Shown: in pieces, positions 18,152 to 26,176 of the stretch | How the letters are laid out: each line of letters opens with the position of its first letter | Numbering within the stretch: the first letter of the stretch is position 1 | From: Alicyclobacillus sp. SO9 | GTDB lineage: Bacteria; Bacillota; Bacilli; Alicyclobacillales; Alicyclobacillaceae | NCBI RefSeq assembly: GCF_016406125.1 | Contig: NZ_CP066339.1 | Coordinates: forward strand, 3,224,001 to 3,288,000 | Direction of reading: 5' to 3' | Length of the DNA stretch: 64,000 nt | Translations under genes and position numbers: made by a program | Notes under the pieces: generated by a model | What the model saw: the letters and a program-made list of their open reading frames with translations, nothing else | Databases searched by the model: none | Told to the model about the DNA's origin: nothing

Positions 18152-18282
18152 CATCCTGACGCTTTTCATCCTGACGCTTTTCGTCCTGACGCTTTTCATC
18201 CTCTCCTCTTCATCCTGACCCTCTTCATCCTGACCCTCTTCAGCCTGACCCTCTTCAGCCTCTCCTCTTCAGCCTGACCCTC
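18150..18282. repeat. 15-bp tandem repeat, nine units
   Basis: Seven 15-bp and two 14-bp units of the type TTCATCCTGACGCTT, drifting to TTCAGCCTGACCCTC. They directly abut the last 113-bp unit. The drift from left to right suggests stepwise expansion. Confidence 0.9.
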
Positions 18283-18320
18283 GTTCTTTTCGCCCCGTGA
18301 AGATGTACGGTGCACGGTTC

Positions 18321-18355
18321 GTCACCGAGTTTCACCGAGTTTCACCGAGTTCACA
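18321..18355. repeat. 10-bp tandem repeat
   Basis: Three copies of TTCACCGAGT (the first begins GTCACC), in the gap between the repeat array and the yqeY terminator. Confidence 0.85.
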
Positions 18356-18432
18356 ATGAACATGAACGGCAGGTTCGGCTGCCGGGGAGCTCCACAAGGT
18401 ACCACAAAGCAGCGTGCTACAAACCAGCACAC

Positions 18433-18468
18433 CACAAAACAGCCTGCTCCCATTGGGGGCAGGCTGTT
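18433..18468 (-). terminator. Terminator of the rpsU-yqeY transcript
   Basis: AACAGCCTGC (18438-18447) pairs with GCAGGCTGTT (18459-18468). Read on the minus strand, the stem is followed by TTTTG. It is a strong 10-bp stem placed about 70 bases after the yqeY stop. Confidence 0.75.
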
Positions 18469-18535
18469 CTACATGTGAGAGGGAAAAGATGTTGGAGCTA
18501 TAAGTGGAAAACCACTTCATGCAGGTCGGCTATGC

Positions 18536-18976
18536 TTAGAGTAACTTCTGCACAACGGACTGAACGGCCTTGCCATCAGCCCGACCCCGGACCTTTGGCA
18601 TCAACTGGCCCATGACTTTACCCATGTCCGCCTTGGAGCTGGCGCCTACTTCCTGTATGATTTCCGCAGCCAATTTGGATAGTTCCTCTTCGGTCATCTG
18701 CTGCGGCAGGTATTCGTTTAATATAGCAATTTCCTGGTGCGCCTGCTCAATCAAATCAGTTCGCTGCGCTTGCTCGAAGGAAGCTAGGGAATCTCTGCGC
18801 TGCTTTAGCTCCTTTTGGAGTACGGCGAGAGTTTCATCATCTGTTATGGCCTGGCCGTGCTCTAGTTCCTTGTTTCGTACAGCCGACCGAACCATCCGTA
18901 AGACAGACAGGCGAATCTTGTCCCGGTCCTTCATTGCTTGTTTCAAATCCTCTGCTAACCGTTCCGACAAATTCAT
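18536..18976 (-). CDS. yqeY: YqeY / GatB-like domain protein
   Basis: A 146-aa protein of the YqeY family, which resembles the tRNA-binding C-terminal domain of GatB; its own role is not established, though transamidase-like tRNA binding is inferred. Conserved features are the N-terminal LKQAMKDRDKIRLSVLRM helix and the C-terminal MGKVMGQLMPKVRGRADG segment. The ATG at 18976 has GGGAGG upstream. It follows rpsU, as in Bacillus. Confidence 0.92.
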   Translation of the reverse strand: MNLSERLAEDLKQAMKDRDKIRLSVLRMVRSAVRNKELEHGQAITDDETLAVLQKELKQRRDSLASFEQAQRTDLIEQAHQEIAILNEYLPQQMTEEELSKLAAEIIQEVGASSKADMGKVMGQLMPKVRGRADGKAVQSVVQKLL

Positions 18977-19046
18977 CCTGTCGCAGCCTCCCTGCATCAA
19001 CTAATATTACAAGATTAGTATGCACACCTTGCGAGTGCACGCCTTA

Positions 19047-19226
19047 TTAGTATGCACGCTTTTTCTTGCGTGCAGCTTCTGCCTTTTTCTTTCGTGCAAC
19101 GCTTGGCTTCTCATAGTGCTTGCGTTTCTTTGCTTCAGCCAAAACACCGTCTTTGGCTGTGGCCTTTTTAAACCGGCGAAGTGCACTGTCCAAAGACTCA
19201 TTCTTTCGAAGTTTGATTTCGGACAT
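19047..19226 (-). CDS. rpsU: 30S ribosomal protein S21
   Basis: Small basic ribosomal protein near the anti-Shine-Dalgarno region of the 30S subunit. The 59-aa sequence opens [20 protein letters not shown] and ends in a Lys/Arg-rich tail, as the family does. The ATG at 19226 follows GGAGGGAAAGAG. It is the first gene of the rpsU-yqeY unit, with a clear promoter upstream. Confidence 0.96.
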   Translation of the reverse strand: MSEIKLRKNESLDSALRRFKKATAKDGVLAEAKKRKHYEKPSVARKKKAEAARKKKRAY

Positions 19227-19269
19227 CTCTTTCCCTCCCTCCGACCCTTGCAATCATCAATCAGACGTA

Positions 19270-19299
19270 ATTATATTACAGCCTAATAATGCAGGTCAA
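19270..19299 (-). promoter_or_regulatory. Sigma-A promoter of rpsU
   Basis: TTGACC (19294-19299 on the complement) and a perfect TATAAT (19270-19275) are spaced by 18 bases on the minus strand, about 45 bases before the rpsU start. Confidence 0.65.
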
Positions 19300-19351
19300 A
19301 CCTGTCATGATTTGCATTCGGGTTCATAAGTGTAGATTGGGGGTGTTGTCC

Positions 19352-20287
19352 ATGTTCTTCGGCTTGCTGTTTGCAGCTGCGTCTCTCGGTGCATTTCTTG
19401 CTGGTCTGCGCGTATTGAGGTACGGACTGGAACAGCTAGCATCAGGACGGTTGCCGCAACTCCTGCAATCTGCCGTTAAGACCCCGACGCGCGGGATTCT
19501 AACAGGCCTGATTACGACGGCCGCTGTACAGAGCAGTGCAGCAATTACAGCCATCACCGTTGGCATGACTGCGGCCGGAAGTATGGCATTCAAGGATGCG
19601 CTTGGCATTGTACTAGGATCCAATGTAGGATCTACTGTGACACCCCAGATACTTACTGTCAACCTATGGAGTCTAGTGTTTCCAGCTTTTGGACTAGGAC
19701 TCGTAGGATTAATCAGCCGAAAGCCCCGTTTTTTTCATCCTAGCCTCGTTTTACTCGGCTTTTCGGTAATTTTTATATCACTTCACACCTTGTCAAGCGC
19801 GTTACAGCCATTGAGTCGCTCTCCCTGGTTTGCAACTATGTTGCAAAGCGCAGGTTCGAATGCGCTCATTGCGATTCTGGCCGGCTGTATTGCCAGCGCC
19901 GCCATTCAGTCGTCGACGGCTACGACCGTCGTCACCATGGCACTGGCTGTGGATGGACTCATCCCGCTGTACGGCGGTATCGCAATTGTTCTTGGCGCAA
20001 ATATCGGAACGTGTTTTACCTCTGTCATCGCGGCCCTGGGACAGTCGCGCGCTGCACAGCAAGTCGCACTCTCCCACGTACTGCTGAATGTCGGCGGCGC
20101 AGTGCTGTTTCTTCCCATTATGGGGCCGTTTGGCCATCTGAATCAGTGGCTGTCAGGCAATCCAGCACAGCAGATTGCCAATGCTCATACAATTTACAAC
20201 ATTGTCTGCACATTGCTTGTATGGCCTGTCGTAGGGCCGTTTGGTAGACTTGTGCAGAGGTTGTTACCGGATCATCGATACGCCTGA
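19352..20287 (+). CDS. Na/Pi cotransporter family membrane protein
   Basis: An integral membrane protein of 311 aa with two inverted Na_Pi_cotrans (PF02690-type) repeats. The hallmark QSS motifs are present twice, QSSAAITA in the first half and QSSTATTVV in the second. It lacks the cytoplasmic PhoU-like domain of the long NptA-type members, so it is a short form. Sodium-coupled phosphate uptake is inferred from the family only. The ATG at 19352 follows GGGGGTG. It is one of the few plus-strand genes, and its 3' end overlaps the convergent Nudix-DeoC gene by 24 bases. Confidence 0.88.
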   Translation: MFFGLLFAAASLGAFLAGLRVLRYGLEQLASGRLPQLLQSAVKTPTRGILTGLITTAAVQSSAAITAITVGMTAAGSMAFKDALGIVLGSNVGSTVTPQILTVNLWSLVFPAFGLGLVGLISRKPRFFHPSLVLLGFSVIFISLHTLSSALQPLSRSPWFATMLQSAGSNALIAILAGCIASAAIQSSTATTVVTMALAVDGLIPLYGGIAIVLGANIGTCFTSVIAALGQSRAAQQVALSHVLLNVGGAVLFLPIMGPFGHLNQWLSGNPAQQIANAHTIYNIVCTLLVWPVVGPFGRLVQRLLPDHRYA

Positions 20288-21550
20288 ACTGGTTCCAAGC
20301 CGCGCAGCGCCAAAACGCAGATAGTTTTCAGCCTGTTCTTTCGAGCGAATACCTCCGGCGGCCTTTACCTTTGCGGTACCGCCGGCGATAACAGACAATA
20401 AGGCTACGTCCATTATCTTTGCTCCGCTGGGTGCGAATCCAGTGGACGTTTTCAGAAAGTCCGCCCCTGCCTCAAGGGCTGTCAGTCCTGCTTTGAGGAG
20501 TTGATCGGAGGTTAGAAAGTGAGCCTCCAGTATCACTTTCACCTGCGCCTGCAACTGATGGGCTTCATCACACACAGCCTTCACACGGTGGTAGACACTC
20601 CAGACATCGTCTTCTCGCATGGAGCCCACTGGGATGACCATATCGACTTCTCTTGCCCCAGCTTCCACGACAGCTCTAGCCTCTGCGGCCAAAGCTTCCG
20701 TAACTGTGGCTCCGAGAGGAAAGCCGACTACGGCACAAGGAATGGTCTCCGTTCCAGCCAGACCCTGTGCGACCAAACCTGCATATTGAGGGTTCACACA
20801 CACTCCGCCAAATTCGTAAGTTCTGGCTTCATCCACCAAGCGAAGGACATCAGGCACCCGTGCTTCCGGTTTCAGCAAGGTGTGTTCAATGGCTTTGGCA
20901 ATCTCAGGCACAGACCCAGATGCTTTTGGTAAGTCATAGTCGGTTTGCTTAGGTGCACCTCGTTTAGACCACTCTGGCGCGGTCACTGCCAATTCATGTA
21001 CGACGCTCTCCATCAGCCGAGTAACCAAGTCTTTGTGTGAAGACCACTCTTGGGCCAGGTCATCGAGGCTGGTAGATGCAGAAACCGATCTCCAGGCCTT
21101 CTCCATATCAAGCTCTGTCCATTCCCACAGAACCTTTGCCTTGGGCAGAACCCATGACCAGTTTTCGTATCCACTCTGGTGGTGCAGACTGTTTGCTTTC
21201 TCCCAGTCTGCGAAAAAAGCACCGTCTACCTCTTCCTCCTGTGCCACCGGACTTGCCGAGTTGTCTTCTGCGGCAAGCAGGAATAAACGGACCTGTTTGC
21301 GAACTTCCTCACCGTCTCGCGTAATGAGGTATTCAATTCGTCCCAATGGGGACACAATGCGAGAAGCTATGCCCGTCTCCTCACGAATTTCCCGAACTGC
21401 TGCCTCTTCCCACGTCTCGCCCGGTTCAAGGTGTCCCTTCGGAAACGTAACATGTCCGTAGGCATCGTGAATCAGCAGCACTTCAGGTCCGCTCTTCGTC
21501 GTCCTCACAACCAGTCCACCAGCTGCTCGCTCAACCCTTTTCTCCGCCAT
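20264..21550 (-). CDS. Nudix hydrolase - deoxyribose-phosphate aldolase fusion
   Basis: A 428-aa two-domain protein. Residues 1-145 are a Nudix hydrolase with a complete box, GHLEPGETWEEAAVREIREE followed by TG. Residues from about 205 on are a DeoC aldolase, with REVDMVIPVG, the Schiff-base lysine in FLKTSTGF, and the second lysine in KAAGGIR. DeoC cleaves deoxyribose 5-phosphate to glyceraldehyde 3-phosphate and acetaldehyde. The Nudix half resembles the MutT/Ap4A group. The two activities could serve linked nucleotide salvage, but this is inference. The start overlaps the mtaB stop (TAATG). No internal stop separates the domains. Confidence 0.92.
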   Translation of the reverse strand: MAEKRVERAAGGLVVRTTKSGPEVLLIHDAYGHVTFPKGHLEPGETWEEAAVREIREETGIASRIVSPLGRIEYLITRDGEEVRKQVRLFLLAAEDNSASPVAQEEEVDGAFFADWEKANSLHHQSGYENWSWVLPKAKVLWEWTELDMEKAWRSVSASTSLDDLAQEWSSHKDLVTRLMESVVHELAVTAPEWSKRGAPKQTDYDLPKASGSVPEIAKAIEHTLLKPEARVPDVLRLVDEARTYEFGGVCVNPQYAGLVAQGLAGTETIPCAVVGFPLGATVTEALAAEARAVVEAGAREVDMVIPVGSMREDDVWSVYHRVKAVCDEAHQLQAQVKVILEAHFLTSDQLLKAGLTALEAGADFLKTSTGFAPSGAKIMDVALLSVIAGGTAKVKAAGGIRSKEQAENYLRFGAARLGTSSGVSMIR

Positions 21551-23001
21551 TACAGAGCCTCCTGCCGTGATTTGGTGTCTGTGAAACGCTCCTCTGGGAT
21601 CCGCTCCTCTGGGGTGCGCTCCGCAGTAATGTTGTCCGCAGTGATGACTGAAGTAAATTGGCCAACTTGCAAGGTGCTTGAGGCTTCAGTCAGTGTTATG
21701 GCGCACACTTCCCCGATGAGGCTCTCTGGCATCATGCCATCGGGCACCGGGAAGGTAACTTTCAAATAATTGTCAGCATGGCCGGTCAGCCAGAATCCGG
21801 GTTTTGCACCGGGTCCTTCGCCTGGATTGGCATCTTCAAGATGAAGCGGTTCCTCTGGAATGACTTCAAGCACACGTCCGCTAAACTGATTGGCATAGTC
21901 CTTTGTCAGTTGATTGGACAGATCAATCAACTGTGAGACACGTCTTTCCTTGTCTTCCTCAGCTACTTGCTGTGTGAATTTCGCCGCCGGGGTGCCGGTC
22001 CTTGGCGAGTATGGAAAGACATGCAATTGTGAGAAGCGCTGGTTGCGGACAAACTGCTCAGTTGCTTCAAAATACTCGTCTGATTCTCCTGGGAAGCCGA
22101 CGATAATATCACTGGTTATGGCTAATTCGGGCAGAACCGTGCGAATCTTATCCAGCTTGGCCCCGAATTCTTCTACAGTATAATGCCGGTTCATCTTCTT
22201 CAGCACCTGATTATGGCCCGCTTGAAGCGGAATGTGCAGGTGCTTGCAGACTTTTGTGGACTGCCCGAGAACCTCAATCAACTCGTCATCAATCTCGCTG
22301 GCTTCGATGGAACTGATTCTTACTCTATAGAGTTCGTCAATCTGCTCCAAATCTCTTAATAAATTGGCAAGTCGGTAGTCTTGCAAATCGGCACCGTAGC
22401 CCCCGGTGTGAATGCCGGTAAGGACGATTTCCCGATAGCCAGCCGTAGCCAGTTTTCTTGCCTGGGCTACAATGTTCTCCGGTTTGCGGCTGCGAATTAA
22501 GCCTCTGGCATAGGGTATGATGCAGAATGTACAGAAGTTGTTGCAACCGTCCTGAATCTTCAGGTTGGCACGGGTTCTGTCTTCAAAATACGGCACGTCC
22601 ATTTCTTCAAAATCCCGCGTCTTAAGAATATTTCCCACGGCTTGATAGGGATGCTGCTCCTGCTGAACTTCCTCCACCAATTCTACAATTTTGGACTTTC
22701 TGTCGTTTCCCACAACGACATCGACTCCAGCAATTGCAGCGATTTCCTGCGGCGCAATTTGGGCGTAGCAACCTGTTACCGCAACCACCGCATCCGGGTT
22801 GGTCCGCACCGCACGACGAATCATTTGTCGCGACTTACGGTCACCCGTATTGGTCACGGTACACGTATTAATCACATAGACGTCTGCTTGTTCGTGAAAC
22901 TCCTTTTGCGCGTAGCCGGCGTGTTTGAACACCTGCCAGATGGCCTCTGTATCGTAGTAGTTGACTTTGCAACCAAGTGTGTGAAATGCAACGGTTGGCA
23001 C
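21550..23001 (-). CDS. mtaB: tRNA t6A37 methylthiotransferase MtaB
   Basis: Radical-SAM enzyme that adds a methylthio group to t6A at position 37 of tRNA. The N-terminal UPF0004 domain has Cys residues at HTLGCKVNYYDTE, NTCTVTN and GCYAQ, and the radical-SAM cluster is CNNFCTFC near residue 150. A TRAM domain follows at about 365-440. At 483 aa it is about 30 residues longer than usual, because of a C-terminal tail with the small repeat RTPEERIPEER. The GTG start follows GGAGG. In B. subtilis (yqeV) it is likewise near dnaJ-prmA-rsmE. Confidence 0.94.
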   Translation of the reverse strand: MPTVAFHTLGCKVNYYDTEAIWQVFKHAGYAQKEFHEQADVYVINTCTVTNTGDRKSRQMIRRAVRTNPDAVVAVTGCYAQIAPQEIAAIAGVDVVVGNDRKSKIVELVEEVQQEQHPYQAVGNILKTRDFEEMDVPYFEDRTRANLKIQDGCNNFCTFCIIPYARGLIRSRKPENIVAQARKLATAGYREIVLTGIHTGGYGADLQDYRLANLLRDLEQIDELYRVRISSIEASEIDDELIEVLGQSTKVCKHLHIPLQAGHNQVLKKMNRHYTVEEFGAKLDKIRTVLPELAITSDIIVGFPGESDEYFEATEQFVRNQRFSQLHVFPYSPRTGTPAAKFTQQVAEEDKERRVSQLIDLSNQLTKDYANQFSGRVLEVIPEEPLHLEDANPGEGPGAKPGFWLTGHADNYLKVTFPVPDGMMPESLIGEVCAITLTEASSTLQVGQFTSVITADNITAERTPEERIPEERFTDTKSRQEAL

Positions 23002-23008
23002 GCTTGAC

Positions 23009-23890
23009 TCAACCTCCTAAATCACCAAATTCATATAGTATTGCGGTCAGGGCCGCGACTCCGGCCGTCTCTGTACGCAGGATACGCGGTCCGAGTGTAA
23101 CGGCTCTCGCATTGGCTCCGACCCACGTACTCCGCTCCTCATCTGACCAACCGCCCTCCGGTCCAATCACAATCACCACTGGTGTCTCGCCGGAATTGGC
23201 TGCTGGTTTCAATTCTGCGTCGGCCTTTGAACGCGATGAGGCTCCGTCTGCCCGGGTGCGCCGCTCGCTCGACTCGCTGTGCAGCCCGTTCATCTCAGTG
23301 CGCAGGCCGCTCGACTCCCTGTGCAGGCCGTTCAGAACGCTTCGCAGACCGTTCACGGACTCACCTTCATCGAGCAGCAGCAGATGTGGTGCGTGCATGC
23401 TATGAACCCATTCAAGAACACCTGAGAAAGCAGATGCATACTTGATTACTGGTATTGTATCACGCTGGCATTGCACTGCAGCCTCCTTGGCCACCTTCTG
23501 CCATCGTGCAAGTTTACCGGGGATCTTATCCTTCTTCAGCCTTGCCACGGACCGCTCGCTTTCATACAGCATCACCCCGGCTGCACCGACTTCCGTGCAT
23601 TTCTGAATGACAGTATCCACTTTATCAGCTTTTGCCATGGCTTGCACTACGTAGACAGCATGCCTCGGATCCCGTTTCTGCAACTGCTCCTGAATCACAA
23701 GCACCACGCTTCCTGCCTGCTTGTCTACTGCCGTGACAACGGCCAGGTAGCCAGTTCCTGCCGCTGCTACAGTAGCCTGTTCACCTGGTTGTGCACGCAA
23801 GACACGCGCAAAATGGTGGCCGTCATCTCCAGCCACTGTAACTTTGTCTCCCACGGCAACTGCGCTATCCAAAAACACACGGGGCATCAT
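23009..23890 (-). CDS. rsmE: 16S rRNA m3U1498 methyltransferase RsmE with a repeat insertion
   Basis: SPOUT-family enzyme that methylates U1498 of 16S rRNA. The N-terminal PUA-like domain (1-75) and the C-terminal knotted domain with IGPEGGWSDEE and LGPRILRTETA are intact. At 293 aa it is about 50 longer than most relatives. The excess lies between about residues 175 and 225, just before the knot, and is low-complexity with two 14-residue repeats starting NGLHRESSGLR and NGLHSESSERR. The start is ATG 23890, overlapping the prmA stop (ATGA), with GGTGA upstream. Confidence 0.92.
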   Translation of the reverse strand: MMPRVFLDSAVAVGDKVTVAGDDGHHFARVLRAQPGEQATVAAAGTGYLAVVTAVDKQAGSVVLVIQEQLQKRDPRHAVYVVQAMAKADKVDTVIQKCTEVGAAGVMLYESERSVARLKKDKIPGKLARWQKVAKEAAVQCQRDTIPVIKYASAFSGVLEWVHSMHAPHLLLLDEGESVNGLRSVLNGLHRESSGLRTEMNGLHSESSERRTRADGASSRSKADAELKPAANSGETPVVIVIGPEGGWSDEERSTWVGANARAVTLGPRILRTETAGVAALTAILYEFGDLGG

Positions 23891-24831
23891 ACTGGTTTCA
23901 CCGCCAGTCCAGCAACCCAACCATCACGCTCCAGCACTTTGGTTAACTCCAGGTGAACTGCGCCAAGTGCTGCTTGTACGACTGGAACGTCGCGTTCCAA
24001 AAAGCCTGACATGACAAATTGACCGCCAGGCGCCAACTGCCTTGCGACTGCGGGAGTCAGACTGACAACGATATCGCGCAGAATGTTCGCAACCACAACG
24101 TCGTACGTATCAGGCTGCAGTTCCTTTAATAAGTCGCTTTGCTGCACCTTGAGTTCCTCTGCCACGCCGTTGTCGGCGGCGTTCTGTGTTGTTACGTGGA
24201 CGGCGACGGGATCGACATCGACAGCCATGACATCTGTTGCCCCCAACCGCAGCGCAGCAATGGATAAAACCCCGGTTCCGCAGCCCACATCCAGCACCTT
24301 TTTTTGCGGCTCAACAATCTCTTCCAAAAGTTCCATGCAGAGCTGTGTCGTTGCATGGACACCCGTTCCGAAAGCGCGCCCAGGTTCAAGGTAAATCGGA
24401 CGTCGTTCCGCAGGAACGGGCTTGTCTCTATCCCATTTGGGTACAACAATCAACTGCTGACCAACTGGTATGGCGGAAAAATCCTGCTGCCAGACACTCT
24501 GCCAAGCGGACTCATCAACAAGCATATAGGTCCAGGAAAGTGCACTGATTTCTGCCTCGGCCGTCTCCGCCGATGCGACCATGTTGGTAAGCCGCTGTTC
24601 AATTTGAACTTCGGTCACCCAGTTAGGGAGATAGACTTTCACCCGCGTCTCTGCGGCATCCTGGTTCTGTAATTCCTCCGAAAACCATTCACCGTATTCA
24701 GGATGCAAAGGACCTCCCGAGATGTAACCATCGTAAAATACCCCCTGTACCTCCGGCCATTCCATCAACAATGCCGCAACTGTCTCTGCGTCCTGCGGCA
24801 GACACTTCACCGAAACTTCCCACCACTGCAC
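23887..24831 (-). CDS. prmA: Ribosomal protein L11 methyltransferase PrmA
   Basis: Methylates ribosomal protein L11. The SAM-binding motif VLDVGCGTGVLSIAAL lies near residue 180, after the substrate-side FGTGVHATTQL, and motif IV reads VVANILRDI. The length of 314 aa is typical. GTG start after GGGAGGG. It follows dnaJ after a terminator-like hairpin and is coupled to rsmE. Confidence 0.96.
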   Translation of the reverse strand: MQWWEVSVKCLPQDAETVAALLMEWPEVQGVFYDGYISGGPLHPEYGEWFSEELQNQDAAETRVKVYLPNWVTEVQIEQRLTNMVASAETAEAEISALSWTYMLVDESAWQSVWQQDFSAIPVGQQLIVVPKWDRDKPVPAERRPIYLEPGRAFGTGVHATTQLCMELLEEIVEPQKKVLDVGCGTGVLSIAALRLGATDVMAVDVDPVAVHVTTQNAADNGVAEELKVQQSDLLKELQPDTYDVVVANILRDIVVSLTPAVARQLAPGGQFVMSGFLERDVPVVQAALGAVHLELTKVLERDGWVAGLAVKPV

Positions 24832-24891
24832 GACAGGCCCTCCCTTTTTCCGTTGATTTCAGTCAGCTTGCATGAGAACTGACAGCATAAA

Positions 24892-24930
24892 CTAAGAAAC
24901 GGGCAACCCACGACCGGGCCGCCCGTTCTA
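24892..24930 (-). terminator. Terminator after dnaJ
   Basis: AACGGGC (24898-24904) pairs with GCCCGTT (24921-24927) on either side of a 16-base loop. On the minus strand it is followed by TCTTAGTTT. It would end or attenuate the heat-shock operon before prmA. Confidence 0.6.
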
Positions 24931-24944
24931 TTCTTCAAGGTACC

Positions 24945-26072
24945 TCAGTTGTCGCCGAGAAAAGCACTGCGCATACGCTCCATAAAACTCCTGGTCTGCT
25001 CATTCGGGTTTTGACCGAGTTCCCTGCCGAGCTCACGGAGTAAGTCTCGCTGAGCTTCGTTCAAATTGGTGGGGGTGACCACATTCACGCGAACGTGCTG
25101 GTCTCCTCGGTGGGACGAGTTCGGGCGAACAACTCCCTTGCCGCGTAATCTAAACGAAGTGCCTGTCTGCGTACCTTCCGGGATTCGCAGTTCGACTTTT
25201 CCGTCCAACGTGGGAACTTCAATTTCATCACCCAGGGCCGCTTGGACAAAAGTAATGGGAACATCTACATATACATTCGTGCCGTCCCGTTCAAACAAGT
25301 CATGCTCTTTCACACGAATGAGAACGTACAAATCCCCAGGCTGACCGCCCGAAGCGCTGGTTTCACCGGCACCTGGCACGCGCAGGCGCATACCTGTGTC
25401 CACGCCCGCGGGAACATTGATTTTCACCTTGCGTCGCACGCGTTTTCGTCCATTGCCATGACAGTCGGTGCAAGGATGTTCAATCACTACACCTCGGCCG
25501 TGACAGGTGGAACAAACCTTACGATTCACCATTCTTCCGAAGGGCGTATTCACCACTTGCTGCTGCTCGCCGCTGCCGCCGCACACGGTACATTTTTCTA
25601 CTTTTGTGCCAGGTGTTGCACCGTTTCCTCCACAGGTTGGACAACTCTCAGTTCTCGGAATCTGAACTTCCTTCTCAGCTCCGAAAGCTGCTTCCTCAAA
25701 CTCAATTTGCAATTCGTACTCCAAGTCTTCGCCGCGTGCCGGACCGCGTTGACGCCCGCCGCCAAAAAACATATCGAAAATATCGCCAAAGCCGCCAAAG
25801 TCCTCGAATCCGGCACCACCGCCGAAACCGCCGCCACCCATGCCTTGGGATGGGTCTGCATGACCGAATTGATCGTAATTCGAACGCTTCTGCTGGTCTG
25901 ACAGGACATCGTACGCCTCTGAGACCTCTTTGAACCTGGTTTCAGACTCCGGATCTTCCTTGTTTACGTCCGGATGATACTTACGAGCGAGTTTTCGATA
26001 CGCTTTTTTTATTTCTTCGGGGGACGCATTCTTGTCCACGCCCAGCACTTCATAATAATCCCGCTTGCTCAC
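24945..26072 (-). CDS. dnaJ: Chaperone DnaJ
   Basis: Co-chaperone that delivers clients to DnaK and stimulates its ATPase. The J domain (1-70) contains YHPDVNK; a Gly/Phe-rich segment follows; the zinc domain has four CxxCxGxG motifs ([32 protein letters not shown]); then come the C-terminal substrate-binding domains. The GTG at 26072 has GGGAGGAGG six bases upstream; the longer frame from 26108 is not supported. At 375 aa it is standard. Confidence 0.97.
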   Translation of the reverse strand: MSKRDYYEVLGVDKNASPEEIKKAYRKLARKYHPDVNKEDPESETRFKEVSEAYDVLSDQQKRSNYDQFGHADPSQGMGGGGFGGGAGFEDFGGFGDIFDMFFGGGRQRGPARGEDLEYELQIEFEEAAFGAEKEVQIPRTESCPTCGGNGATPGTKVEKCTVCGGSGEQQQVVNTPFGRMVNRKVCSTCHGRGVVIEHPCTDCHGNGRKRVRRKVKINVPAGVDTGMRLRVPGAGETSASGGQPGDLYVLIRVKEHDLFERDGTNVYVDVPITFVQAALGDEIEVPTLDGKVELRIPEGTQTGTSFRLRGKGVVRPNSSHRGDQHVRVNVVTPTNLNEAQRDLLRELGRELGQNPNEQTRSFMERMRSAFLGDN

Positions 26073-26112
26073 GGACGACCTCCTCCCGCCTTGTACGCCT
26101 TGTAACAAGAGA

Positions 26113-26141
26113 CAGGGATACCGCTAGTGCGTGCATCCCTG
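26113..26141 (-). other. Hairpin in the dnaK-dnaJ intergenic region
   Basis: CAGGGAT (26113-26119) and ATCCCTG (26135-26141) can pair in the 104-base gap. It has no T run. It may stabilise or attenuate the mRNA between dnaK and dnaJ, which often differ in expression. Confidence 0.4.
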
Positions 26142-26176
26142 CCCATATATTTCTAAGCACTCAAGCCGTCAAACGC

